Shown: in pieces, positions 1-7,085 of the stretch
Layout: every line of letters starts with the position of its first letter
Position numbering within the stretch: the stretch's first letter is position 1
Source of the DNA: a virus
Length of the DNA stretch: 38,032 bases
Virus record (IMG/VR): IMGVR_UViG_3300031825_000048
Span: 1 to 38,032 of that record
Strand: one strand, 5' to 3'
Position numbers and translations under genes: made by a program
The notes under the pieces: generated by a model
Databases searched by the model: none
What the model was told of the DNA's origin: nothing
Seen by the model: only the letters and a program-made list of their open reading frames with translations

Positions 1-1796
1 CGGCGGGCTTGGCCCTGCCCGTAGTCCATCATTACTGCCGCGCCGCGGGTGGTGCCGACCGAGAGCGCGTGCAGGAACGTGTTACGGGTGATCGCGATGT
101 CTTTTAGGTCATGCGTCAGCAACATGAGCCACGCGTCGCCTTCGGCGCCGATATCGGTGAACAGGTTGTTCGTGGCCAACACACGCTGCACATGCACATT
201 GGTCCCGGTGGGGACGTAGGAGTTGTCGTAGGCTTGCAGGTTCAACCCGCGCGGCGAGTTCCGCACCACGTTCCACCGGAACGTCACGTCGGTGGTCCCC
301 TCCCACATACACCCGGTCCCACACGAGTCGGTCGTGCTCTTGATCACGATCGCCATGCCCACCTGGGCGTCCACCCAGTTGTTCTCGAACACGTTCCCCT
401 CGACCAGCACCCGCCGCGCGTTCTTGAGCTCGAGGAGGTTCTTGACGGTCCAGACGCCTTTCCAACTCACGGGCTTCGTGATGTGATTCCTTCGAATCGT
501 GATATCGCTTGGCGAGAGCCCCACGATACCCGGATCAGCGCCGCCGGCCATCACGTTCTCACCCGCGCCCGCGAGCGTGTTGTTCTCGATCAGGTACGGC
601 CCGGGGCCGTTCCACATCTCGATCGCCTGCGAGTCGAATCCCTTGCCGTGGCAGTCGTCGAGCCACGAATCGCGGACGGCGGTCTCGGCCGAGTTGAGCG
701 CGAGACAGCGCGACGTGTTCGTGGAGTCGTGCCCGTGGAGGTACAGGCGCTCGAGGGAGAAGTTGCGGGGCGTGAGGGCCAGCGTGTTTTGGATGTCGCC
801 GCCAGCGACCCATCCACCGTCGCCGAGTTTGAGGAGCCCGTAGTTCTGCCGCACGCCGCGGGGGGCGGCGGTCGGGGTGGCCGAGAGGTCCAGAGCGAGC
901 AGGCGCCAGTTACACGCAGGGCCGGCGGTGCGGAGCGCCGCCTCCGTGTTCGGCGTGAGGATCTTGGCGAGTGCGAGTGCTGCCGCCTTCGTCGGCGTCA
1001 TCCGGCTGCCGGCCGGGGGCAGCAGCGAATCGGGGATGTCGGTCCGGAGCGTGATCGTCCCCGCGCCGCACGCGGTGCCGGGGATAGTGAAGTTCCCGAT
1101 CCACGTGGCGCCGCGCGCCAGCGCAATCGTTTGGCCAGGCTGCGCCGTATTCAGGGCCGCCTGCAAGTCGCCGCCCACTCCGACGCGGATCGTGGTGCCG
1201 GTGGACGCGGGGAGCGCTGGCGGCACACTCCGCGGCAGCTCCGGCGGCGTGGCCAGGGTGACCGTGGTATCCGCGGGCGGCGGTGGGGTGACCACCGAGT
1301 CAACCGGCACCACGACGGGCGCCGGCACCGTGAACGTCCGTGAGGCCGCGGCGGTGCGCCCCAAGGAATCCCTGACGGTGAGTCTCGCGGTGCGCGGGCC
1401 TTCGTGCGGGTACTGGAACGAGAATGCCGGGACGTTGCCAGGCGAACAGTCGGGAAGCGCGCCGCACGATTGCCACTGGTACGCGATCCGCGCGCCCGTG
1501 CTCGCCCCCGCGTTGAAGGCGCACGTGAGGTTGGTCCCGCACACGACCACGAACGAGGCGACGGGCGCCGGTGGCGGCGTCGGGGCTGGAGTCACCGCCC
1601 CCCTCAACAGGGTATCCATCCGCGCGCGGATGCGGGTCTGCGCGCGCTTCGAGTACTGCGGCGCGCTCTTATCCCGCGCCAGCGTATCCATGTCCATCCG
1701 CGTGCGCGCCACGAACGCGCTGTCGCGGGCCGTGGGGGCTTGGGCGGGGAGCGAGGGGGCGGCGAGCGCGAACACCAGCACAATGAGATGTCGCAT
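1..1796 (-). CDS. Secreted PKD plus beta-helix protein (partial)
   Basis: The minus-strand frame starting at ATG 1796 stays open to the left edge of the window (598 codons seen, C-terminus missing). Residues 1-20 form a signal peptide: a basic MRH start, hydrophobic LIVLVFALAAPSL, then a PAQA cleavage region. A PKD/Ig-like domain follows at about residues 75-160 (ends in TARLTVRDSLGRT), then a Pro-rich linker. From about residue 200 there are repeated short strands with Asn ladders (IENNTLAG, ITIRRNHIT, VEGNVFENN, ATNNLF), typical of right-handed parallel beta-helix (pectate-lyase-like) proteins. Inferred role: an exported polysaccharide-binding or -degrading protein. A Sec signal is unusual for a virion depolymerase, so it may instead alter the host surface. 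The Shine-Dalgarno sequence is weak. The exact substrate cannot be told. Confidence 0.8.
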   Translation of the reverse strand, partial: MRHLIVLVFALAAPSLPAQAPTARDSAFVARTRMDMDTLARDKSAPQYSKRAQTRIRARMDTLLRGAVTPAPTPPPAPVASFVVVCGTNLTCAFNAGASTGARIAYQWQSCGALPDCSPGNVPAFSFQYPHEGPRTARLTVRDSLGRTAAASRTFTVPAPVVVPVDSVVTPPPPADTTVTLATPPELPRSVPPALPASTGTTIRVGVGGDLQAALNTAQPGQTIALARGATWIGNFTIPGTACGAGTITLRTDIPDSLLPPAGSRMTPTKAAALALAKILTPNTEAALRTAGPACNWRLLALDLSATPTAAPRGVRQNYGLLKLGDGGWVAGGDIQNTLALTPRNFSLERLYLHGHDSTNTSRCLALNSAETAVRDSWLDDCHGKGFDSQAIEMWNGPGPYLIENNTLAGAGENVMAGGADPGIVGLSPSDITIRRNHITKPVSWKGVWTVKNLLELKNARRVLVEGNVFENNWVDAQVGMAIVIKSTTDSCGTGCMWEGTTDVTFRWNVVRNSPRGLNLQAYDNSYVPTGTNVHVQRVLATNNLFTDIGAEGDAWLMLLTHDLKDIAITRNTFLHALSVGTTRGAAVMMDYGQGQAR

Positions 1797-1869
1797 ACCT
1801 AATCCATCAGAAGGGGCCGAAACCCCGACCGACCCGCGCACGCGGAACGGCCGGAGCCTTCGGAGATCG

Positions 1870-2121
1870 TCAGGTGGCCGGCTCGAGCGTGATGTAGTAG
1901 TCCTTGCCCACCTCGAACTCGGCCAGCGCGCGCTCGTTGATCGTCGCGAACTCGATCTGGCCGCCGGGCGTGTAGGTGTAGAACTGCTTCATCTCCTCGT
2001 ATGCCGGGTCGTTCTGGTCCGGCATGACGGGGCCGAGCTTCACCGTGCCGACGAACTTGTTCTCGCCGTAGCCGATGTTCGTGCCCTTGTGCTGGCACCG
2101 GAACCGCAGTCGCGTAGCCAT
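1870..2121 (-). CDS. Small hypothetical protein, 83 aa
   Basis: An 83-residue soluble protein starting MATRLRFRCQHKG. A good Shine-Dalgarno (GAGGA, 5 nt before ATG 2121) supports the start. It looks like a compact mixed alpha/beta protein: an N-terminal strand, a middle segment rich in acidic and aromatic residues (YEEMKQFYTYTPGG) and a C-terminal strand (DYYITLEPAT). No catalytic motif is seen. It lies between the spanin-like gene and the secreted beta-helix gene on the same strand, with 83 nt before it and 73 nt after it, so it may belong to the lysis/envelope transcript. Function unknown. Confidence 0.75.
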   Translation of the reverse strand: MATRLRFRCQHKGTNIGYGENKFVGTVKLGPVMPDQNDPAYEEMKQFYTYTPGGQIEFATINERALAEFEVGKDYYITLEPAT

Positions 2122-2204
2122 GCTGTCCTCTTGTGTTCGATGTGGGCCTGCCGATGGGAACCGCGAGGCTCCGCCCTCGCTCGCCGGTCGTGGATACCGG
2201 GCAT

Positions 2205-2852
2205 TCAGAACGTCACCCGCGCCCCGACGAGGGGCGTGAAGGTCTGGGGGGCCGTCGTGTACTGGAGAGCGCCGACGAGGCGAATCGGGCCGAACAGGCG
2301 TATTTCTAGGCCGCCTCGCGCCACCATCGTTTGCGCGGCGAACGGATTCACCAGCGCTTCCACATACGGCAGCACCCGCGGGTTCGCGCGGGCGAGCTGC
2401 ACGCGGAACAAGGCGGCGTCCGTGGCGCGCTGTTGGGCGCTGAGCGCGAGCAGGGAATCGCGCTGTGCGACACGGGTCTCACACGTGGTGAGCGCCACGC
2501 GGCACGCGCGGATGGTGGTGTCCGATGCGGTGACGAAGCGCTCGACGAGCAGCGTATCGGTACGGTGGATGAGTACGGAATCCCTGAGCGTTTCGTAGCG
2601 CGTGACTGCGCGCGTGAGGTGGATGGTGTCGGTGATGTACTGGGTATCGGTGCGCGCCGCCTGCCGTGCGTACGCCGCACTGTCTCGTTGGAGCTTCGCG
2701 ACGCGCTCTTTCAGGGCGCCCTCGCGCTCACTGGCGCCCCGGTCCCGCCAGACCGCGAACGCGATCAGCGCAACGCCCGCGATGCCGATGCCCACGGCCC
2801 GCACGTACGGCCACGCGGCCACGCGGCGGAGCAGGGCGGGGAGCGGGGTCAC
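2205..2852 (-). CDS. Spanin-like: TM, coiled coil, OMP-like C-terminus
   Basis: A 215-residue protein. The start is GTG 2852, because it overlaps the previous stop as GTGA, the junction style used throughout this phage. One inner-membrane helix lies at residues 17-35 (VGIGIAGVALIAFAVW). Residues about 40-160 are a charged, heptad-like helical region (EGALKERVAKLQRDSAAYA and on). The last ~38 residues (GLEIRLFGPIRLVGALQY, then TPLVGARVTF) alternate polar and hydrophobic residues and end in Phe, like the final beta-hairpin and beta-signal of an outer-membrane barrel protein. Its place just after the endolysin genes suggests a spanin that links the inner and outer membranes. Known spanins use a lipoprotein partner or lipobox; neither is seen here. 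Gene function is inferred from architecture and position only. Confidence 0.72.
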   Translation of the reverse strand: MTPLPALLRRVAAWPYVRAVGIGIAGVALIAFAVWRDRGASEREGALKERVAKLQRDSAAYARQAARTDTQYITDTIHLTRAVTRYETLRDSVLIHRTDTLLVERFVTASDTTIRACRVALTTCETRVAQRDSLLALSAQQRATDAALFRVQLARANPRVLPYVEALVNPFAAQTMVARGGLEIRLFGPIRLVGALQYTTAPQTFTPLVGARVTF

Positions 2853-3355
2853 GGGGAGATGGAGAACGTCTGTGTCGGCAGCGACATCGATGTGCTGCCG
2901 CTCGATGTCCACACGTAGGCCCGCGGCCGATTCACGTACTCGTACGTCTCGCGGTCAAGCGTTAACAGGTCGGCGCGATAGTGGAGTCCGATTTCGTTGG
3001 GGGCGCCAGAGTCCGGCGCGAGATACGAGAAGTTGACGACATGACGCTCGATGAAGTCGCCAACCGCGTTATGTATGCGCGTTGCGCAGTTGAGCGGCCA
3101 GTATGGCCATTCCCGGTCGAACGCGAGATGACAGCCGTATGCCTGTTCAAAGGCAAACAGCGGCATCCCGACCGTCACCCACAGCGGCCACGCCCACCAC
3201 GGCGCTTTGCAGTACCCGTGTTTCGCGTCGCGTTCAGCGCGTTCGTGCCACGGCGCGTACATGGCCCACGTCGAGCGGACGGACATCCATCCGCTCGCGA
3301 AGCAGCATCGCAGCACAAACCAGATCGAACGCGAGCGCCATTCGTTGTCGGTCAT
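2849..3355 (-). CDS. Membrane-associated hypothetical protein, 168 aa
   Basis: A 168-residue Trp-rich protein, ATGA-coupled to the metallopeptidase-like gene before it and GTGA-coupled to the spanin-like gene after it. A membrane segment is likely at about residues 53-70 (WWAWPLWVTVGMPLFAFE), and a weaker amphipathic aromatic stretch lies at 11-35. The C-terminal part holds HYRADLLTLDRETYEYVNRP and ends in a Ser/Thr-rich tail. No family is recognised. The position inside the lysis block suggests a role at the envelope, but that is inference. Confidence 0.7.
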   Translation of the reverse strand: MTDNEWRSRSIWFVLRCCFASGWMSVRSTWAMYAPWHERAERDAKHGYCKAPWWAWPLWVTVGMPLFAFEQAYGCHLAFDREWPYWPLNCATRIHNAVGDFIERHVVNFSYLAPDSGAPNEIGLHYRADLLTLDRETYEYVNRPRAYVWTSSGSTSMSLPTQTFSISP

Positions 3356-3753
3356 CGGACTGAGAGAGAAGGGAACTGCTCTGCACTCATGGTCGCGAAC
3401 TTCCGCGCCACCACTTCGACGGGAGCGTTGCGGTAGCCGTATCGCGCGTACTGGTACAGGCACTGCGCGACGGCCACGGGAATCGACAGCCGGTGCATGT
3501 CGAGCGAATGGGAGAACTCGTGTGCGCGCGATTCGCTCGTGATCTCGTGGCCCCGCACGAAGCAGTGGCGGCCGAGCGTCAGCTTCCAGTTGCCGAGCGG
3601 GTTGTCGGACATGCGCGCGACGAGCCGACCGATCCACGACCCGAAGTGGTACGTGATGTCGCCCGGCTCAGGCGCGCCCCGGAGCCACGCGAGCGTGCGG
3701 CCGGCGAGGTAGAGCACGGTGAGGGTGAGGAGGGCGATGACGAGTGTGGTCAT
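3352..3753 (-). CDS. Membrane-anchored HExxH metallopeptidase-like
   Basis: A 133-residue protein, ATGA-coupled to the endolysin before it. Residues 3-26 are an N-terminal transmembrane helix (LVIALLTLTVLYLAGRTLAW). The zinc site HEFSH lies at residues 78-82, preceded by a GHEI strand (69-72), and a likely third ligand, Glu113, lies in the GYRNAPVEVVAR segment. The layout GH(E/V)I, HExxH, ~30 residues, GYRxxPxExxAR matches a known group of minimal zinc-peptidase-like proteins; no family name is asserted. If active, it would cut an envelope protein or peptide on one side of the inner membrane. It sits directly between the endolysin and a membrane protein, so a lysis or superinfection-exclusion role is possible. 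Confidence 0.75.
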   Translation of the reverse strand: MTTLVIALLTLTVLYLAGRTLAWLRGAPEPGDITYHFGSWIGRLVARMSDNPLGNWKLTLGRHCFVRGHEITSESRAHEFSHSLDMHRLSIPVAVAQCLYQYARYGYRNAPVEVVARKFATMSAEQFPSLSVR

Positions 3754-4238
3754 AGCGCACCACACACGCGCCACAGTTCCACGATCCCTTCCTCTTTGTA
3801 GAGTCGGATCGCTTCATCGGACGGCGACGGCTTCACGGTCCCGAACTGCCAGTGCGGCCAGTCCTTGAACGAGTGCCAGTCGCCGCCCCAGTCGAGCCCG
3901 GCCGCCTTCCCGGCCTCCACCACCACGCCGCGCCAGTCCTGCGCGCCCTGATCTTCGGCATCCCACGGCGCCCACCCGCGCGTCGGGTGGATCACGTCAA
4001 CAGCGAGCCCGTAGAAGTGCCACGTGCGCCAGCCGTCGTTTGCCTTGCTCACACCTAACGCGTGGTACATCCGCGCCAGCCGGTGCGAGCGCATGGTCTC
4101 GTAGACCGTGGCGACGTAGCCCTTCGTCGCGGCGCGGTTGAGCATGTCGCGCACGCGGTCCTCCATCTTCGGCGCGAGCAACCGCAGGTCCGCGTTGACG
4201 AGCTTCCGCGCGTCAGCGTCCGTGACGGCGAGGGCCAT
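3750..4238 (-). CDS. Endolysin, M15 (VanY-like) L-Ala-D-Glu/D,D-peptidase
   Basis: A 162-residue single-domain peptidoglycan hydrolase. Zinc ligands are visible: H74 and D81 in WHFYGLAVDV (H-x6-D) and H129 in DWPHWQ, with D126 close by, the typical M15 signature. The SHRLARMYHALGVSKAND segment is typical of phage M15_4 endolysins. There is no signal peptide or TM, so it needs a holin to reach the wall. The next gene upstream is holin-like (stop and start share one base, TGATG); the next gene downstream is a metallopeptidase-like gene (ATGA overlap). Family call is firm; which peptide bond is cut is not determined. Confidence 0.92.
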   Translation of the reverse strand: MALAVTDADARKLVNADLRLLAPKMEDRVRDMLNRAATKGYVATVYETMRSHRLARMYHALGVSKANDGWRTWHFYGLAVDVIHPTRGWAPWDAEDQGAQDWRGVVVEAGKAAGLDWGGDWHSFKDWPHWQFGTVKPSPSDEAIRLYKEEGIVELWRVCGAL

Positions 4239-4537
4239 CAGAGCACGCCACGGTCAGGGACACCGAGGTCGGGGCGCGGGGTTGGCGCCCCCGGCGGCGG
4301 CTCCTCTTGCCCGCTCGCCGGCATCTCGCGCCACTTCTGGACTTTCTGGTACGTCGAGACGCCGGAGAGCGCGAGCGACGCGCCCAAGAGCATCGCGAGC
4401 ACACCTTCCGCGATGTTGTCCTGCTTCCCGGCCACCATCATCCCGAGCGGGACGAGGATCACCAGCGTCGACAACGCCATCCCGAGCGCGATTTGCGCGT
4501 TCGTGGTCGGGAAGTCCTCCAGCCATTTCCAGTTCAT
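4238..4537 (-). CDS. Putative holin, two TM helices
   Basis: A 99-residue protein with two predicted membrane helices at about residues 17-36 (ALGMALSTLVILVPLGMMVA) and 43-62, and a charged, Pro-rich C-terminal tail. Size, topology and position directly upstream of the M15 endolysin fit a class II-type holin. It is ATGA-coupled to the TM/coiled-coil gene before it. There is no sequence proof of pore formation; it could also be an antiholin, with the neighbouring 154-aa TM protein as the partner. Confidence 0.75.
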   Translation of the reverse strand: MNWKWLEDFPTTNAQIALGMALSTLVILVPLGMMVAGKQDNIAEGVLAMLLGASLALSGVSTYQKVQKWREMPASGQEEPPPGAPTPRPDLGVPDRGVL

Positions 4538-4998
4538 CCCGGCTCCTCGGTGAGTGGTGGGTCATCACTGCGCCGCCCCTTCCGTCTCCGCTCCTCCCCC
4601 TGCCAGCCGCCACCTTGCAGCGCGCCCCGGATTTCCCCGATGTCTTCCCCGTGGTCGCGGATATCCTGGTGCAGGGCCTGGAGCGTCGAGTCGAGCCGCT
4701 TGACGGCGGTGGTCATCTCCGACACGACCCCGCTCATCCGGGGGATCTCCCGGAGCGCGATGCCGTGCGCTTCGACGGCGGATTGCAGCATCACGAGGGT
4801 GTCGCGGTGCGCCTCCGCGAGCGCGGTGGTGGCGTGCATGGTGGTCAGTTCATCCCGGAGCGCCATCCCGACGAGGCGCTGGAAGGTCCACCACAGGGGC
4901 CAGCGGATGAGGGCGTAGAGAAAGCCGAGCACGACGATGATCCCGCCGGCAATCTCCAGTTGGTCCTTCGTCGGCACGGGCTGTCCGCCGCTCTGCAC
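4534..4998 (-). CDS. TM plus coiled-coil protein in lysis cassette
   Basis: A 154-residue protein, GTG start at 4998 (TAG of a 10-codon mini-ORF lies just upstream). One membrane helix at about residues 16-37 (EIAGGIIVVLGFLYALIRWP) is followed by a long charged helical region (about 45-120) and a very basic/acidic tail. This is the shape of many phage proteins annotated as holin-associated or i-spanin-like. It is the first gene of the lysis block and overlaps the holin-like gene by ATGA. Alternatives: a second holin/antiholin, or a membrane tether for lysis timing. Confidence 0.7.
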   Translation of the reverse strand: MQSGGQPVPTKDQLEIAGGIIVVLGFLYALIRWPLWWTFQRLVGMALRDELTTMHATTALAEAHRDTLVMLQSAVEAHGIALREIPRMSGVVSEMTTAVKRLDSTLQALHQDIRDHGEDIGEIRGALQGGGWQGEERRRKGRRSDDPPLTEEPG

Positions 4999-5002
4999 CG
5001 GG

Positions 5003-5035
5003 CTACCCCATCACGGGTTGCGGTCCCTCAGTCAT
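5003..5035 (-). CDS. 10-codon mini-ORF before lysis block
   Basis: ATG 5035 has a good Shine-Dalgarno (GAGG, 5-6 nt upstream) and encodes MTEGPQPVMG before a TAG. The GTG of the 154-aa gene follows 4 nt later. It may be a leader peptide that couples translation of the lysis block to an upstream hairpin, or simply a chance ORF. Confidence 0.25.
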   Translation of the reverse strand: MTEGPQPVMG

Positions 5036-5054
5036 TGGCACCTCACAACGAAAA

Positions 5055-5087
5055 GGCCGCCCAATGCGCGCAGTGCGCAGGGCGGCC
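5055..5087 (-). terminator. Rho-independent-type terminator hairpin (leftward)
   Basis: Arms GGCCGCCC (5055-5062) and GGGCGGCC (5080-5087) pair perfectly, and the loop itself pairs (TGCGC 5065-5069 with GCGCA 5075-5079), giving about 13 bp with a 2-nt bulge. On the minus strand the stem is followed by TTTTCG. It would stop leftward transcription after the tail genes, before the lysis block, or act as an attenuator. Confidence 0.65.
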
Positions 5088-5105
5088 GGTGGGACTGGCG
5101 TCGGG

Positions 5106-5144
5106 GGTGGCCAGCGGCCACCGATGTCTGGGGCCTGTGGCCCC
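5106..5144. other. Two adjacent perfect hairpins
   Basis: GGTGGCC-AGC-GGCCACC (5106-5122) and GGGGCC-TGT-GGCCCC (5130-5144) lie side by side in the 200-nt divergent region between the lysis block (minus) and the membrane cassette (plus). With the terminator at 5055-5087 this makes three strong stems within 90 nt. No T-run follows these two. They may be regulatory RNA structure or protein-binding sites; no clear promoter could be recognised here. Confidence 0.5.
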
Positions 5145-5235
5145 TTAGGAAAATACAGGGATTCACGGGCTGGCGCTAATGGTTTCTGCGCCCCTGCTGG
5201 ACAACCGGCGCGCTCTACCCGCATCATCGCCCCGC

Positions 5236-5481
5236 ATGGGACTCCTCATCCTGTTCATCGCGTGCGGCATCATGGCGATCATCGGCGCCCAGATGCTCGA
5301 GAAGCACGGGCGGGCCGGCACGGGCGCCGTGCTCGGGTTCCTCTTGGGACCGATCGGCATCCTGATCGCGTTCCTGATGGCCGAAGGGCACGCGAGGGAG
5401 AAGCGGGAGCGAGAGGAGCGGGAGCGGGACCGGGCGGCGTGGGCGGCGGTGCTGGCGAAGCGGGAGCCGCCGGAGCGATAG
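5236..5481 (+). CDS. Small membrane protein, two TM
   Basis: First gene of the plus-strand cassette; 81 residues from ATG 5236 (an ATG at 5179 would add 19 non-hydrophobic residues and is less likely). Two membrane helices: residues 2-20 (GLLILFIACGIMAIIGAQM) and about 27-48 (AVLGFLLGPIGILIAFL), followed by a highly charged basic/acidic tail (EKREREERERDRAAW). It resembles small bacterial membrane proteins with a Gly-rich second helix, often paired with zinc-ribbon membrane proteins. No Shine-Dalgarno is obvious. Function unknown. Confidence 0.7.
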   Translation: MGLLILFIACGIMAIIGAQMLEKHGRAGTGAVLGFLLGPIGILIAFLMAEGHAREKREREERERDRAAWAAVLAKREPPER

Positions 5482-5486
5482 CCCCC

Positions 5487-5675
5487 ATGCCCCTCAAACC
5501 CTGCCGCGAGTGCCGGAAAGAGGTGAGCACGCAAGCCCGGACGTGCCCGCAGTGCGGGGCGCAATGGCCGACCGAGAAGGCGAGTCGCGTGGAAAGCGCC
5601 AATGCCGTCCGCCAGTTCGCGGTCATCGTGTTCCTTGCCATCGCGCTCGCGTATCTGCTGATGGCGGTCTGGTAA
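5487..5675 (+). CDS. Zinc-ribbon membrane protein, 62 aa
   Basis: ATG 5487, 5 nt after the previous stop. An N-terminal zinc ribbon with CREC (6-9) and CPQC (20-23) is followed by a polar linker and one C-terminal membrane helix (residues 42-61, FAVIVFLAIALAYLLMAV). This tail-anchored 'zinc_ribbon plus TM' layout is common in bacterial chromosomes and rare in phage structural regions, which hints at a host origin. The cytoplasmic ribbon could bind a partner protein at the membrane. Confidence 0.78.
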   Translation: MPLKPCRECRKEVSTQARTCPQCGAQWPTEKASRVESANAVRQFAVIVFLAIALAYLLMAVW

Positions 5676-5758
5676 CCCCGCGTGCGGCGGGTCACTGGCG
5701 GGGCCTCGTAGTTGCCCGAGTGGCCGGTGTCGGCCCCGTGTGCTATCATCGGCGGCCT

Positions 5759-6634
5759 ATGCGTTCCCGCATCGTCCAGGCCCTGCTCGTCGTTGTGGCG
5801 CTCGCCGGGCTGCTGATCCCACGCGCGGCGAACCGCGCGGACCAACTGCTGATCGCGGCGCCACTGGCGATTGCGGCCGTCTGGCAGCGCTACGACCGCC
5901 GCTTCCTGCTGTGGTCTCTGTACGCGCTCGGGTACGTGCTGTTCGTCACCACGCGCGGCTACGCCCACACGCTCGGGATGCCGGTCCACTGGGACTACGT
6001 GATCGCGGTGGGCCGCGCGATCGGCTGGGGCGAACTGCCGACGCACCGGCTCCAGCGGTGGCTCTACCGGCCGGGCGAGCCCGGACTGCACGACTACTTC
6101 TCGGTGATCGTGCACGGCTCGTTTTTCTTCCTCCAAACCGCGCTCGCCGCCGTGCTCTGGTACGTGCGCGCCCCCCACTGGCCGCGGTACATCAAAGCGT
6201 CGGTGATGACGTGGGCGGTGAGTCTCGCGCTCATCATTCTGGTGCCGACCGCGCCGCCGTGGATGGCCGGGAGCGCGGGCCGGATCGCGCCCGTCTCGCG
6301 CGTCCTCTACGATCTGATCACCCACACCGCGCCGCGCGTGTACGAGTACGGTGTGGGGATCGCCGGAGACAACCCGGTCGCCGCGATGCCGTCGCTGCAC
6401 TTCGCGGGTGCGCTCCTCGTCAGCCTCGGTCTCTGGCACTGGCACTGGACCGCGCGACTGCCGGCCGTTCTCTACTCCGCGTGGATGGCGTTCGCGCTTG
6501 TGTATCTGGGCGAGCATTACGTGGCTGACCTGCTGGTCGCGGGACTCATCGTGGCGGGTGCGTGGACGGCGGCCGGTCGCGAGCGCTGGCCCCAATGGCT
6601 GCGCGGCGCGTCATTGCCACCCGCCCCACGCTGA
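5759..6634 (+). CDS. PAP2_3-type lipid phosphatase/transferase, membrane
   Basis: A 291-residue polytopic membrane protein with about six hydrophobic helices. PAP2 superfamily motifs are present in order: PTAPPWM (164-170), AAMPSLHFA (208-216, catalytic-type Ser/His) and YLGEHYVADLL (249-259, His253 nucleophile-type and Asp257). This pattern matches the PAP2_3 / inositol-phosphoceramide-synthase-like branch, which moves or removes phosphate head groups on lipids. In a phage it could change host phospholipids, recycle or block undecaprenyl-phosphate lipids, or exclude other phages. It is the largest gene of the plus-strand cassette; a small GC hairpin precedes it (5722-5735). Activity and substrate are not provable from sequence. 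Confidence 0.85.
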   Translation: MRSRIVQALLVVVALAGLLIPRAANRADQLLIAAPLAIAAVWQRYDRRFLLWSLYALGYVLFVTTRGYAHTLGMPVHWDYVIAVGRAIGWGELPTHRLQRWLYRPGEPGLHDYFSVIVHGSFFFLQTALAAVLWYVRAPHWPRYIKASVMTWAVSLALIILVPTAPPWMAGSAGRIAPVSRVLYDLITHTAPRVYEYGVGIAGDNPVAAMPSLHFAGALLVSLGLWHWHWTARLPAVLYSAWMAFALVYLGEHYVADLLVAGLIVAGAWTAAGRERWPQWLRGASLPPAPR

Positions 6635-6638
6635 TCCG

Positions 6639-7040
6639 ATGGCCACGCACTATCCCCTCAAATCCCCGCGCGTCGGCGCGATGTTCGTCGCCGGCTACGC
6701 GGTGGTCGGTGTCGTCGCGTGGCTCGTGCTCCGCCGACCGCAACCGGGCAGGCCGACCGGGGAGTGGCGCAGTGTGATTGTGGACGCGGCGGGCGACACG
6801 TCGGTTCGCACGCTGGGCTTCGCGTGGCCCGACGGCGGCGTCTACGAGTGGCGGAAGAGCGGGCTGCGCCTGCATTATGCGGAGTTCCGCGCCGCCGTGC
6901 GCCAGCCCAACGGCGCGTTCTGCCTGGAGATCCCGTCCCATCCCCGCGAATGCCTGGACATGCGGTTGTACGTCCGCGACGACTCCGTGGTGGTGACGCA
7001 CGGCGATACGGTGCACTGGGTGTTCCACCGGGCACGCTAG
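6639..7040 (+). CDS. N-terminally anchored periplasmic-type protein
   Basis: 133 residues from ATG 6639, 4 nt after the PAP2 gene, so likely co-translated. A membrane anchor at about residues 12-31 (VGAMFVAGYAVVGVVAWLVL) is followed by a soluble beta-rich domain (GEWRSVIVDAAGDTSVRTLG to TVHWVFHRAR) with two Cys (C95 and C104 by rough count) that could form a disulfide outside the cytoplasm. No family recognised. The context suggests a partner of the lipid enzyme. Confidence 0.68.
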   Translation: MATHYPLKSPRVGAMFVAGYAVVGVVAWLVLRRPQPGRPTGEWRSVIVDAAGDTSVRTLGFAWPDGGVYEWRKSGLRLHYAEFRAAVRQPNGAFCLEIPSHPRECLDMRLYVRDDSVVVTHGDTVHWVFHRAR

Positions 7041-7085
7041 GATGTGGTGCTCCCGCCGGCTCGCAGTCCCTCTCACACTCACCCG

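Noticed and set aside
1799-2098. 99-codon minus frame overlapping the 83-aa gene
   Set aside because: Different frame, Arg-rich shadow; the 83-aa frame has the better ribosome site and natural composition.
877-2598. 573-codon plus-strand frame at the left end
   Set aside because: It crosses three minus-strand genes with good features (signal peptide, beta-helix, TM) and has shadow-like composition.
5279-6595. 438-codon minus-strand frame opposite the PAP2 cassette
   Set aside because: Low-complexity Arg/His/Pro-rich product and no motif, whereas the plus frame shows PAP2 motifs and membrane helices.
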